DNA from: Sternotherus odoratus
Taxonomy: Eukaryota; Chordata; Testudines; Kinosternidae
Length of the DNA stretch: 64,000 bases
Direction of reading: 5' to 3'
NCBI GenBank assembly: GCA_032164245.1
Contig: JAVMKO010000003.1
Span: forward strand, 136,947,259 to 137,011,258
Shown here: positions 55,327-64,000 of the stretch, one piece after another
Layout: the number at the start of each line of letters is the position of its first letter
Position numbering within the stretch: position 1 is the first letter of the stretch
The notes under the pieces: model-generated
The model's database searches: none
What the model saw: the letters and a program-made list of their open reading frames with translations, nothing else
What the model was told of the DNA's origin: nothing
Made by a program: the position numbers and the translations under genes

Positions 55327-57703
55327 TAGGGGGTTGCCTTGGCCCCTGGTTCTGCTGGCCGTTGCGGGATGAAGAACGGGGTCTCCCTCTATTGTTTCCC
55401 CTTCCTCCCCTTCGATTTATGTCTCGCCTGGGAGCTGGTTGGTATGGGCGAGGCTGTTGGACTTGTGGTGGCCTGAAAGGGCGCCTGACCGTTTGAGGGG
55501 TATGAAGGCCTAATGACCGAAGCATCGCCCTAGAGTCCTTCATAGAATGAAGTTTTTTGTCCGTATCCTCGGAAAATAATCCCTGCTTATCAAAGGGCAG
55601 GTCTTGGATGGACGCCTGGACGGGAGGAGGGATGCCTGAAACCTGGAGCCATGCCCCCCTTCTCATCACTATCCCAGTAGCCATTGATCTGGAGGCTGAG
55701 TCTGCGGAATCAAGCGCAGCCTGCAGCGCCGCCCTGGAGATCACCTTGCCCTCCTCCAGAATAGCCGTGAACTCAGGCGACGAGTCCTTGGGAATCTTCT
55801 CCTGGAACTTGCCTAGGGCAGCCCAAGAATTAAATGCGTAACGGCCTAGTGCTGCTTGTTGGTTCGCAATTTTGAGTTGCAGGGAGGCCGACGAGTAAAC
55901 TTTCCTGCCGTATAAGTCTAGTTTTTTTGCATCCTGTGATTTAGGTGTGGGTCCTGTGTGACCCTGCCTCTCTCTATGATTTACTGCGTCCGCCACCAGG
56001 GAGCCCGGTGGTGGATGAGTGAACAAATGTTCGTAGCCTGCTCGCGGGGTGAAATAACGGCGTTCCACCCCTTTTGCCGTTGGTGGAATTGAGGCAGGCG
56101 TCTGCCACAGAGTGTTCAACATTGTATTGATCTTTTTGAGGAACGGGAGGGCGATTCTCTTGGGCCCATCCGGAGAAAGGATGTCCACTGTTGGATCTTC
56201 CTCCTCCTGCACTTCCTCAGCTGTGAGGTTCAAGTTATGGGCTACTCTCCTTAAGAGGTCCTGATGCCCCTTTACGTCCATCGGTGGTAGTCCGGACGTC
56301 GAGGAGCCCGCCACTGCTTCGTCCGGAGAAGAGGAGGACGAGGTGGCGAATGGGGGCTCCTCTTGGGCAAGGTCCCCGGTGGGTGGGCCCGTTATCGAGG
56401 CAGCCGAGGAGTGATGGCCCATGGGGTCTTCGTAGTGACCCAATCCCGACGGACCCGGTACCGGTTCCTCTCCCTCCACCTCCGGTGGAGGTCTGGATAC
56501 AGTAGCCGAAATAGGGCCTCGTGGCACCGCAGGAAGGGACATCGTCACCGATGGTGGTCCTTGTGTCTGAAACGCCCACGGGGGCCAGAAGGGCCACTGT
56601 ACTGGGCCTGGGTTTTGCTGAGTCCACGTTGTCGAGTGGTGGGAGGAGCGACGGTGCCGTGAACGGTGCCGGTCTGATCTGTGTGAGTGGTAGCTACGAC
56701 TCGATCTATGAGATGGTGCCCCGGTGCGGTGACTGCGGCTGGAACGGGACGACGCGCCGGACTCCGACGCCGAGCTGGGCCATGGCGGTGCCGTGCCCTC
56801 CGGTGCCATGATGTATCTTTGGTACATCGTAGGCTTCCCGGGACAGGCCATCGGTGCCGGCGGAGGTAGCAGAGTGTCGACTCCTGTAGCCCGTAGCGGC
56901 GGTGCCGAGGTCGTGCGGGAGTCCGGTGCCATCTGCGCCGGGGCGAAGGAAGCTCCCGGTGCCGGTGCCGACTGCATCGGAGGGATTAAGGGAGTGACCG
57001 GCCCAGACGGTGCCGGTGTCCCATGTGGCGCCGGTGTCGTCGCTGGCACCGGGTCCAGGAACGGCGGGACTGCGAGAGGTGGTACCGTACCAACTCCGTC
57101 CGCTGACTCAATCAAATCCCGGGCCGCTTCGAAGGTCTCCGGGGTCGACGGCGCCGGGAAGTCCTGGAGGTGCCCGTGCAGCGCTGCACCATCTCCCGAT
57201 GCGTGCGCGCGCACCGGGCCAGACACCAACGGCACCCTACGGGACTCATCTACGTGGCCCTGGGTATGCCGGGTCTTCGCCTTGGCCTTACGGCCCGGCG
57301 ATCTGCCCCTTTGCTTCTTAGGCGGCACCGGCGATTGAGAGCGGTGCCGTCTGGGGCTCTCAGTGCGTAGTGGGGACCGGTGCCGGTGCGAATTTTCTTT
57401 CCTCGGCACCGCCGGGTCCCGTACCGAGGCCGGAGCGCTTCGAGCTACCTTGGATGGGAGATCTCCCTGAGGCTGGAGAGCGGACTCCATAAGGATTAAG
57501 CGCAGGCGATGATCTCTCTCTTTCTTTGTCCTAGGTTTGAAGCTCTTGCAGATTGCGCAGCGCTCGGATTGATGGCCCTCGCCCAGGCACTTCAAGCACT
57601 TTGTGTGGGGATCACTGTTTGGCATAGGCCTCCCACAGTGCTCGCAGTTTTTGAAGCCCGGCGCGCCAGGCATGCCCCGGAGCGAGGACTGATAGGAACA
57701 CAC
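55307..57703 (-). CDS. DIRS ORF1 (Gag-like)
   Basis: The 798-codon protein starts with cysteine pairs (C20-x2-C23) and a CCHC knuckle (C36-x2-C39-x4-H44-x4-C49), then C52 and a basic stretch (KPRTKKERDHRLR). The middle is low-complexity and rich in Pro, Ser, Arg and Ala (about residues 95-360). A folded-looking region follows (about 440-720; for example LLRRVAHNLNLTAEEVQEEE and SLQLKIANQQAALGRYAFN). The C-terminus is rich in Arg, Gly and Gln (RRGGRGNNRGRPRSSSR), fit for nucleic-acid binding. It is the putative structural protein of DIRS particles. The ATG at 57703 is the first in frame after the right terminal repeat. The GC content is far above that of the flanks. Confidence 0.88.
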   Translation of the reverse strand: MCSYQSSLRGMPGAPGFKNCEHCGRPMPNSDPHTKCLKCLGEGHQSERCAICKSFKPRTKKERDHRLRLILMESALQPQGDLPSKVARSAPASVRDPAVPRKENSHRHRSPLRTESPRRHRSQSPVPPKKQRGRSPGRKAKAKTRHTQGHVDESRRVPLVSGPVRAHASGDGAALHGHLQDFPAPSTPETFEAARDLIESADGVGTVPPLAVPPFLDPVPATTPAPHGTPAPSGPVTPLIPPMQSAPAPGASFAPAQMAPDSRTTSAPPLRATGVDTLLPPPAPMACPGKPTMYQRYIMAPEGTAPPWPSSASESGASSRSSRSHRTGAPSHRSSRSYHSHRSDRHRSRHRRSSHHSTTWTQQNPGPVQWPFWPPWAFQTQGPPSVTMSLPAVPRGPISATVSRPPPEVEGEEPVPGPSGLGHYEDPMGHHSSAASITGPPTGDLAQEEPPFATSSSSSPDEAVAGSSTSGLPPMDVKGHQDLLRRVAHNLNLTAEEVQEEEDPTVDILSPDGPKRIALPFLKKINTMLNTLWQTPASIPPTAKGVERRYFTPRAGYEHLFTHPPPGSLVADAVNHRERQGHTGPTPKSQDAKKLDLYGRKVYSSASLQLKIANQQAALGRYAFNSWAALGKFQEKIPKDSSPEFTAILEEGKVISRAALQAALDSADSASRSMATGIVMRRGAWLQVSGIPPPVQASIQDLPFDKQGLFSEDTDKKLHSMKDSRAMLRSLGLHTPQTVRRPFRPPQVQQPRPYQPAPRRDINRRGGRGNNRGRPRSSSRNGQQNQGPRQPPNARPNF

Positions 57704-57828
57704 TATCTTATCTAAGAACTGCTAACACTTAACACTAATTAAACTAGAAACAGAATTTACACTAACAACTATCAAAGGGTTGGGATACCGCTACGATCTA
57801 AAGGGGATTCCAGCTAACCGTCATGGGC

Positions 57829-58010
57829 GGGAAGAAGGAACTGAGTGCGGAAGGGTCGGCAGGGGCATATATACAGTGATATAAGGGCGCCACTCCAGGG
57901 GTCGCCCCTGCCGACCCTACGGGTACCGCTGGGGAAAACTTTCTGGGACCGTGCATGCGCGGTGCGCACACACTTGTGGGAATGGACATGAGCAAGCACT
58001 CGAAGAAGAA
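57829..58010 (+). repeat. DIRS right inverted terminal repeat
   Basis: It is the inverted partner of the left repeat, from GAAGAAGGAACTGAG to CACTCGAAGAAGA. It carries the same TATA-rich stretch (ATATATACAGTGATATAAG, about 57868-57886), placed about 165 bp upstream of the ORF1 start, a plausible promoter for the minus-strand transcript. Confidence 0.93.
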
Positions 58011-58029
58011 TGTTTACATGCCACATGAC

Positions 58030-58161
58030 AAATACATCGCAATATCGGCTACAAAAGTGACATACGAACACCTGTTCTCACTTTCTGGTGACATTGTACA
58101 TAAGAAGCAGGTAGCATTATCTTCCATAAATGTAAACAAATATGTTTGTCTGAGAAATTAG
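58030..58161 (+). pseudogene. hAT transposase C-terminal region, right arm
   Basis: TYEHLFSLSGDIVHKKQVAL then SSINVNKYVCL is the same dimerisation segment as in the left arm, now on the plus strand. Its upstream codons (HEGA-like, 51953-51964) lie on the other side of the DIRS. Degraded. Confidence 0.8.
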
Positions 58162-58597
58162 CTGAACAAGAAGTAGGACTGAGTGGATTTGTAGGCTCTA
58201 AGTTTGACACTGCTTTCATTTTGAGTGAAGTTATGTAACAAAAAAAATCTACATTTGTGAGTTACACTTTCACAATACAGAGATTGCACTACAGTATTTG
58301 TATGAGGTGCACTGAAAAATACTATTTTTACCATTTTTACAGTGCAAATATTTCTAAAAAAAAGAAAGTGAGCACTGTACACTTCGTATTCTGTGCTGTA
58401 ACTGAAATATATTTGAAAATGTAGGAAACCATCCAAAATATTTAATACATTTCAGTTGTTATTCTATTGCTTAACAGTGCAATTAAAACTGAGTAATCGT
58501 GATTAATTTTTTTAAACCGTGATTAATTTGTGAGTTAATTACGTGAGTTAACTGCTCTTAATTGACAGCCCTGCTTGCAATCTTTAGTATATGTAAT

Positions 58598-59275
58598 TGT
58601 AGTGAGGTTGAATACTCACCGGTGCAGCGCCTCCTGCTGGTGGTCCAGGGAATCAGCTCGTTTCAGCTCCAGAATCCTCCTAGTTGCCAGTGTCTCACCT
58701 TGTTTAGGGCACCTAGGTCTCTCCTGGACTCCAGTACCCTTTCACCGTGGGGGTGCTGCCCCCGGCAGTATCCCCACACTCTGGGTCTCCCCTCCCAGGG
58801 GAACCCTCAAGCCTCTAACCCCACCTTGCCTCAGTGGCTACTGCCAGTCATCATTTACCCCCTGCTCACTGGGGCAGACTGCAGTGTGTAAAGGCCACTC
58901 ATCATTGGCAAGGAGATTGGACCAGCTGCCTCTGCCTAATCCCAGGCTACACCTCTGCAGCCCCAGTACCTCTGTAGGCCTTGCACAAGGCCTGCAGCCT
59001 GGGGAGTTGCCAGGCTGAACTCCCCAGGTCCTCTTGCCTCAGGTACCCTTCTCCCCCAGACAGCCAGGTCCTTCTCTCTCCACTGCCAGAGACACACTCT
59101 CCTTAGCTCCTGGCTCACTGCCCTCTTATAAGGGCAGCTGTGACCTGACAGGGGCATGGCCCCAGCTGTGGCTGCTTCCCCAGTCAGCCTAAGTTTGCTG
59201 CTTTCCCCCAGCCACAGCCCTCTGCCGGGCGGTTTTAACCTTTTTCTGATGGGGTGGGGCAGCTGCCCCACTACA
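58598..59275 (-). repeat. Solo LTR with perfect 5-bp target duplication
   Basis: It is bounded by TGTAGTGAGG and CCCCACTACA (inverted TGTAGTG ends), with GTAAT on both sides (58593-58597 and 59276-59280). On the minus strand a TATA-like CCCTTATAAGAGG lies near 59123-59135. It inserted only 20 bp beyond the hAT end. From 59281 to 59770 nothing is recognised. Confidence 0.9.
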
Positions 59276-59774
59276 GTAATAAGAGACACTGAGCATGAGC
59301 TTGGCATAGTTGAGGAGAGACAGGCAAAGGTGTCTCTTAAACACTTATCCACCTCTTCTAATCATAGTAGCAACCAGGGACTGAACTGACCTCTGACAAG
59401 TCAGAGCAATCTAAAGGCAGATGTAATTTATGTCTATTTGTAATGGCCCCATTGAGGGAGATCAGCCAGAATCCATCGCCCTACTACTGGCAGGCCTCCC
59501 TAAATAGAAGAGCTGGAGTGAGTAGATGACAGAGCAAACTAGATCTGCTTTATGCCTTCTTCCAATTCCCCTATGTCAGGTGCAAAGTAAAAGGGGGATG
59601 GGGTACATGCTGGATCTCATGAAGTTTGGATAATGCAAAAATCAGTTCTTCTATGGCATGGATGTTTTTTTTAATTATGTCATCAGCAATTAAGTAATCA
59701 AGTAATCAAAATAACCATGCAATGTAAAATCAGATCATGGTAAGTGTGGCCTTCTATACCTTGGGGAAGCATCC

Positions 59775-61920
59775 TGTAACCCCATATTCCTAATTTTTAT
59801 ATAATCATGATCTTACATGTAAAACGTCCCTTGTAAGGTGTCAGGGTTCCCGTGCTTAACCTAGCCTAACCCGAGAGCTAGAAAGAAAAAGAAAAGAAAA
59901 AAAAAAAAAAACTTGTGAATTTCCCTGCAGGAGGTTAACTACCCTGTGAGGAAAAAAACTCCAGCTGCTCACAGCTTTAAAAAAATAAAATAAAATAAAA
60001 ATCCTCCGTTTGACAAGTAGCCAAAAGGAAAAAAACGGTCCTTTTTAAAACCCTACTGTGCTTTTGGTTCAAAAATGATACCAGCTCTACCACCATGTCA
60101 GGGTTCCTTCCCCACTCTGAACTCTAGGGTACAGATGTGGGGAGCCACAGAGAGATCCCCTAATCTTACTTCTACCGGCTTAGGTTAAAACATCTCCAAG
60201 GCACAAATTCCTTGTCCTTGAACAGTATCGCTGCCACTACCAAGTGATTTAAACAAAGTAACAGGGGAAGGACCACTTGGAGTTCCTATTCCCTCCAAAA
60301 CATACCCTCCCCCCAAGTCCTACAACCCTTTCCTGGGAAGGCTTGTGAATAATATCCTCACCAATTGTTACAGGTGAGCCAGATCCAAGCTCCTGGATCT
60401 TTAAAACAATGGAAAAATCAATCAGTCAGAATCTTTTATTTAAAGAAAAGGCAAGAGAATCATCTGTAAAATCTGGATGGTAGATAACTTTAGACTAGAG
60501 AGTAACAAAAGACTCAAAAAACACAGAGGAACCCGCCCCCCCTCCAGCCTTAGGTTCAAAGTTACAAACAAAAACAGGGGATAAACCTTCCTCTAGCAAA
60601 GAGAAAAAAATCACAAGTTGAAAACAAAAGATAACTAACATGCCTTGCCAGGCTGGTACTTACAATTTTTGTAATATGAGACTGGTTCAGAATTATTTGG
60701 AGGAAATGGATTGCTGCCTGGTCCCTCTCAGTCCCCAGAGCGAACACCCACACAAACAAAGAGCACCATACAAAGCCTCCTTCCCCCTCCAGATTTGAAA
60801 GTATCTTTTGTCCCCATTGGTTCTTTTGGTCAGATGCCAACCAGGTTATTTGAGCTTCTTAACCTCTTACAAGTAAGGAGGAATTGTATGGTTATGACAG
60901 AAGGTATCAGGGGAAAGGTTATGATCTGCTGAAAATCATTTCTCTGTCCATATATGTGGATCATTAATGCATATGAAGTTATGAGAACTGTGTTGTAGCA
61001 TAGTCACTAAAACCTGCTGTAAATTGGAGAATCAGCCAGATATTAGTTCCCCAGAGGCAACAGCAAGGAAAGTAACAAACGCCCAGGCTGGGTTTCAAAC
61101 AACCCATCAACAACCACTGTCCAGCCAGGGAGTTACAATTCAATAATTCACCCGCATAAGGCCACATCAGGGGAATTGCTCAAACCTTGCCTGGAAACTC
61201 AGCAATGACTTCCAGACGTGCCTGGACTTGTGCTCCCCAAGCACATGGGACTGAAATTATAAAACTGACAGTGGAGCATGCTGGGTCTGTCTCTTGCCCC
61301 CACCTACGCTGCAAGCAACTGAGAAGAAAAAACAAGACTCCAACAGAGGAGACTGGCTCCGGTATAAGGGACAAACGTGTATATTCAGGACTGCAATATC
61401 CAGCAGGGAGAGAAAAACAGCTCAATCTAGTTGTTGCCCAGTCTAATAGGGTTGATGGTTTTGACTGCATGGTTACATTTTATGTTATTTTGGTAATTAA
61501 CTCTTTTTGCCTATCACTTCAAATCTATCTTTTGTAGTCATTAAATCTGCTTCACTGTTTATCAGTGAGTTGGTATGAAGTATGGGGCAGATCTGCTCAG
61601 GTTTTGCAAAGGCTGGTGTATGTCCACTTTCCATTGATGAAGTGGTGAATTAAAAAATGTGCACCACTCATCTTGAGCAGTGCTAGGCAGTATATTCCGG
61701 AGGTACAGGGCTGGTGCCTTTTCCCTTGTGATTCATGTGTGGCGCCAGAAGCATTCAAGCAATATGGGTGGGTTTGTGTCCGAATGCTGTGGTGTGGAGT
61801 GATCACAGTGCCTGGAGGGGCTCGCTGCTTGTCACTAGCAAAGCACTAAGAGAGACAGCCCAGGCCGGAGAGAGTTAAGTTCCATAGTCCCAAACTGCAC
61901 CCTGCGGGGATCCCATCACA
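59775..61920 (+). repeat. Outer ERV-type LTR, split by a second ERV
   Basis: It begins about TGTAACCCCATATTCC and is interrupted at 59838. It resumes at 60905 (GGAAAGGTTATGATCTGCTG) and runs through TCATTAAATCTGCTTC (61540-61555, polyadenylation region) to GATCCCATCACA. The downstream half (GTGAGTTGGTATGAAG to the end) has the character of the LTR 3' region or adjoining leader. No target duplication was identified. Confidence 0.6.
59839..60899 (-). repeat. Deleted ERV: one LTR plus leader and a terminal stub
   Basis: The LTR at 60096-60899 begins on the minus strand with TGTCATAACCATAC and ends AAGGAACCCTGACA, with AATAAA in CTTTAAATAAAAG (about 60434-60446). The untranslated leader lies on its left (59870-60095), and the last bases at 59839-59850 (TGTCAGGGTTCC) repeat the LTR terminus. 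The flanks TAAGG and GAAGG agree at 4 of 5. This looks like a provirus that lost everything between the leader and the very end of the 3' LTR. No viral gene is present. Confidence 0.7.
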
Positions 61921-63076
61921 GCAAGTTTCACAACAAATCTAATTCTAAATGCAAAATTTATGAAAATCTTCTGGTAGAATATTTTTATTCTCCTGTTTTG
62001 TAGTTTAAAACATTTTGATCTCCAGTTTGAAGCAAAAAAAGTCAGTCATATGCAGTTTTTACTCTCTACAAATTAAATTCTGGGGAACACTTACATACCA
62101 CTTTGCTATCGGGCCATTACAGTTATAGATTCTTAGTCCTGCTGCTGGTGATAGGAATGAAGTAATAAGCCCCCTCATTTTTGCATCCTATCCCTATGCG
62201 AGACAGCTCATCCTTCATACCATCTGGCTCTTCTGCAATGTCTAGAAGGGTACAATGTGACTGCGTGACAGCCCTAGGATTTGTGATTTGAGGTCTATGC
62301 CCACATAGCAGCCTCATTCGATTTGCTTTGCAGGGCTTCATTTGTAGCCTCTGACATGACTCACATTTTGGATTGAGACTTCACCTGAATATTTAACTTA
62401 AGGCAGCAAGGTAAAGTGGAGGAAATTGGGATTTGATACAGGGCAAGATATACTCTTCAGATTTTGGTGTGAAATAGTAGAAGTAGTATTTGATTTGGAA
62501 CCTGGCAGCAAAATTTCAAACCTGTCAGCATTTAGTATTAGATCAAATTAGCTGCTTGGAATCTTTTAAAGACTGCTCTTACCAATCTTTAACAAGAGTT
62601 TCTTCTCTTTTTATCAGTGTGTTTTATCAGTGTGGAAACAGTTGAGGAGGAAGCAAAACCACCCCAACAGTGCTCCCACACAGCAGTGATTTAAACATGA
62701 TTATTTACTATTTATACTGTGGTATATACACAATGCTGAAAAGCACCCTGAACACGAGCAATAGTGTAATACATCATGAGAATCCTGGTCAATTTCAAAT
62801 GGATGTAGGCACAACATGGAAGTACTACTACCTGGGTATGTGGATGGGGCAACTCGCCACTGTAAATTTTCTTCTGCTGCCAACAGGATAAAGGCAAAAG
62901 GAGAAAGAATTCCTATCAACAAATGGCTCAAAAGCTGTGAAACTCCTATGTAAATCTTGACACACATACCCCCGAAACTTTGACTCTCTCACCCTTTGAA
63001 GAAAGAAAGATTCACAGAGACAGACAGAAAGATGGCATCCTCTGGAAGAAAAGTTAAATGAGCTCACTAGTTCCTA
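61921..63076. other. Non-coding stretch
   Basis: Nothing recognisable is present and the open frames are short. The sequence from 63550 to 64000 is likewise unassigned. Confidence 0.4.
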
Positions 63077-63086
63077 TGCTCCCAGG

Positions 63087-63539
63087 CAGAAGCGAAAGTA
63101 AGCTGGTACACCATGGTACAGAGTACTAGCAAGAACCGGTGCCCTGAGCAACTGGCTTCCCCAGGCGGCAATTTAAATTGCTGCTGGAGCCCTGGGATAG
63201 CAATGGGGCTCCGGGGGCTATTTAAAGGGCCCAGAGCTCCCCTGCTTCTACCCCCCAGTCCTTTAAATAGCCTCCAGAGCCCTGGGGTAGTGGTGGCAGG
63301 GCTCTGGTGGCTATTTAAAGGGCCGGAGTGGTAGACGCACTGGGAGCCCTGGGCCCTTTAAATAGCCGCCACTACCCCAGCGGGAGGAGAGAGGGAGGGG
63401 AGAGCATTTACAGAGGGCAGGGGCTGGCTCTGACCCCCCAGCCCTGCCCCTTCCACCCGAGGCCTCGCTCTTTCCAGAGGCCAGAGTCGGCCCCAGCCCA
63501 GCCCCTGTACCGGTAAGTCAGTAAATCTACTTTCACCCT
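63087..63539. mobile_element. MITE built of inverted ATTTAAA modules
   Basis: The ends are related in inverted form (GAAAGTAAGCTGGTAC and GTACCGGTAAGT...ACTTTCAC). The direct repeat TGCTCCCAGG lies at both borders (63077-63086 and 63540-63549), a possible target duplication. The interior has several copies of GGCTATTTAAAGGGCC-type palindromes alternating with GAGCCCTGGG. Superfamily unknown. Confidence 0.6.
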
Positions 63540-64000
63540 TGCTCCCAGGTGACCCAAAAGATACTTGTTTGCCAAAAGTAATGATGAGAATTTAAAAGAC
63601 ACCCCACATGGTACAGATGGACTGCACCAACAGTCTGCTGAAATGTTGCCTCAGCAGCAGAGATTCATGTGGTGACACAAGGCCAACTGCACTAGCATCA
63701 GCTAATGGCCTTGTTCCAGTCACAACTACCGGCACAGCAGGGATAAGTCATCTCCAGAACAACTGAAAGCATGATAAGAGGTATCCTGTCTGCATTGGCC
63801 ATTCAAGTACAGTTCACTCAGCCTCAATATAATTTAACAGTTTAAAAAATAGCAGCTGTGAATAAAAATGTGCCAGAGTGACAAAAACCAAAAGAATTTA
63901 CTGCAACTTCAGAATGGACAAAGCTTTGTATATTTGACCCGTTTTAAACTCACTCCTTTGCTGTCAGATGCTCATTGAAAGTCGCCTTTCTTGATATTTC

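Larger units (their letters stand above)
51968..58010 (-). mobile_element. Full-length DIRS tyrosine-recombinase retrotransposon
   Basis: The 6.04-kb element has inverted terminal repeats, an internal complementary region, and three overlapping open frames (ORF1, RT/RNase H/methyltransferase-like, tyrosine recombinase), all on the minus strand. DIRS elements replicate through a circular intermediate and insert by a tyrosine recombinase, which leaves no target duplication. None is seen here: the hAT sequence breaks after GGGGCATAG and resumes at TGTTTACATGCC. Everything expected of an autonomous copy is present and I see no in-frame damage, so it could be young. Confidence 0.93.
50974..58573. 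mobile_element. Back-to-back hAT element, split by the DIRS insertion
   Basis: The left end TAGGGCTGTCAA and right end TTGACAGCCCTG are inverted repeats, flanked by CTTGTAAC (50966-50973) and CTTGCAAT (58574-58581), 6 of 8. Each arm holds the 3' half of a hAT transposon, in opposite orientation: the left arm (50974 to about 51700) reads on the minus strand, the right arm (about 51700-51967 and 58011-58573) on the plus strand. Both encode the transposase C-terminal dimerisation region. Without the DIRS the element is about 1.56 kb. Confidence 0.82.

Overview
The window looks like about 64 kb of vertebrate nuclear DNA, most probably from a turtle. The evidence is one exon of a vertebrate gene surrounded by repeats: many CR1 LINE copies, Penelope-like elements with their characteristic 3' ends, a full-length DIRS element, Ty3/Gypsy and ERV-type LTRs, several hAT-type non-autonomous transposons with 8-bp target duplications, a 5S-rRNA-derived sequence and MIR-like SINEs. 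The turtle assignment rests on remembered repeat families and was not checked by a search. I see no bacterial operons, CRISPR arrays or intact RNA genes.

The only host coding sequence I can defend is a 202-bp exon at 6142-6343 (minus strand) that matches the catalytic-histidine region of hedgehog acyltransferase (HHAT). Most of the window is therefore probably HHAT intron. A CpG-rich segment at the left edge (about 184-700) has promoter-like motifs and a good minus-strand splice donor. It could be a promoter and first exon, or the end of a retroelement.

Layout: 1-730 CpG-rich block; 960-1363 probable solo LTR; 4379-5770 decayed DIRS element (tyrosine recombinase); 6142-6343 HHAT exon; 7562-10352 CR1, MITE and Penelope pieces; 14695-15469 LTR; 15730-16137 and 16866-17168 DNA transposons; 20271-21114 solo LTR; 21469-23070 MITEs; 26038-27644 hAT-type element stuffed with three tandem arrays; 27689-28600 L2-like relic; 30062-30466 5S-derived sequence split by a hAT MITE; 30770-31113 Penelope end; 32133-32610 solo LTR; 33695-33951 hAT MITE; 37391-37905 CR1; 38464-39835 Penelope RT/GIY-YIG relic; 40291-41310 hAT MITE and a LINE 3' end; 42477-42930 CR1; 42985-44690 broken Ty3/Gypsy element; 48132-48595 solo LTR; 49805-50455 CR1; 50974-58573 back-to-back hAT element split by a nearly 6.04-kb DIRS element (51968-58010); 58598-59275 solo LTR; 59775-61920 nested LTRs; 63087-63539 MITE.

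The centrepiece is the DIRS element. It has near-identical inverted terminal repeats, an internal complementary region that reproduces the joined outer ends, a CCHC-containing ORF1, a reverse transcriptase/RNase H/methyltransferase-like ORF, and a tyrosine recombinase with its R, H-x-x-R and Y residues. All three reading frames appear unbroken, so it may be recently active. The recombinase frame stays open through the whole RT region and is separated from ORF1 by one TGA codon.
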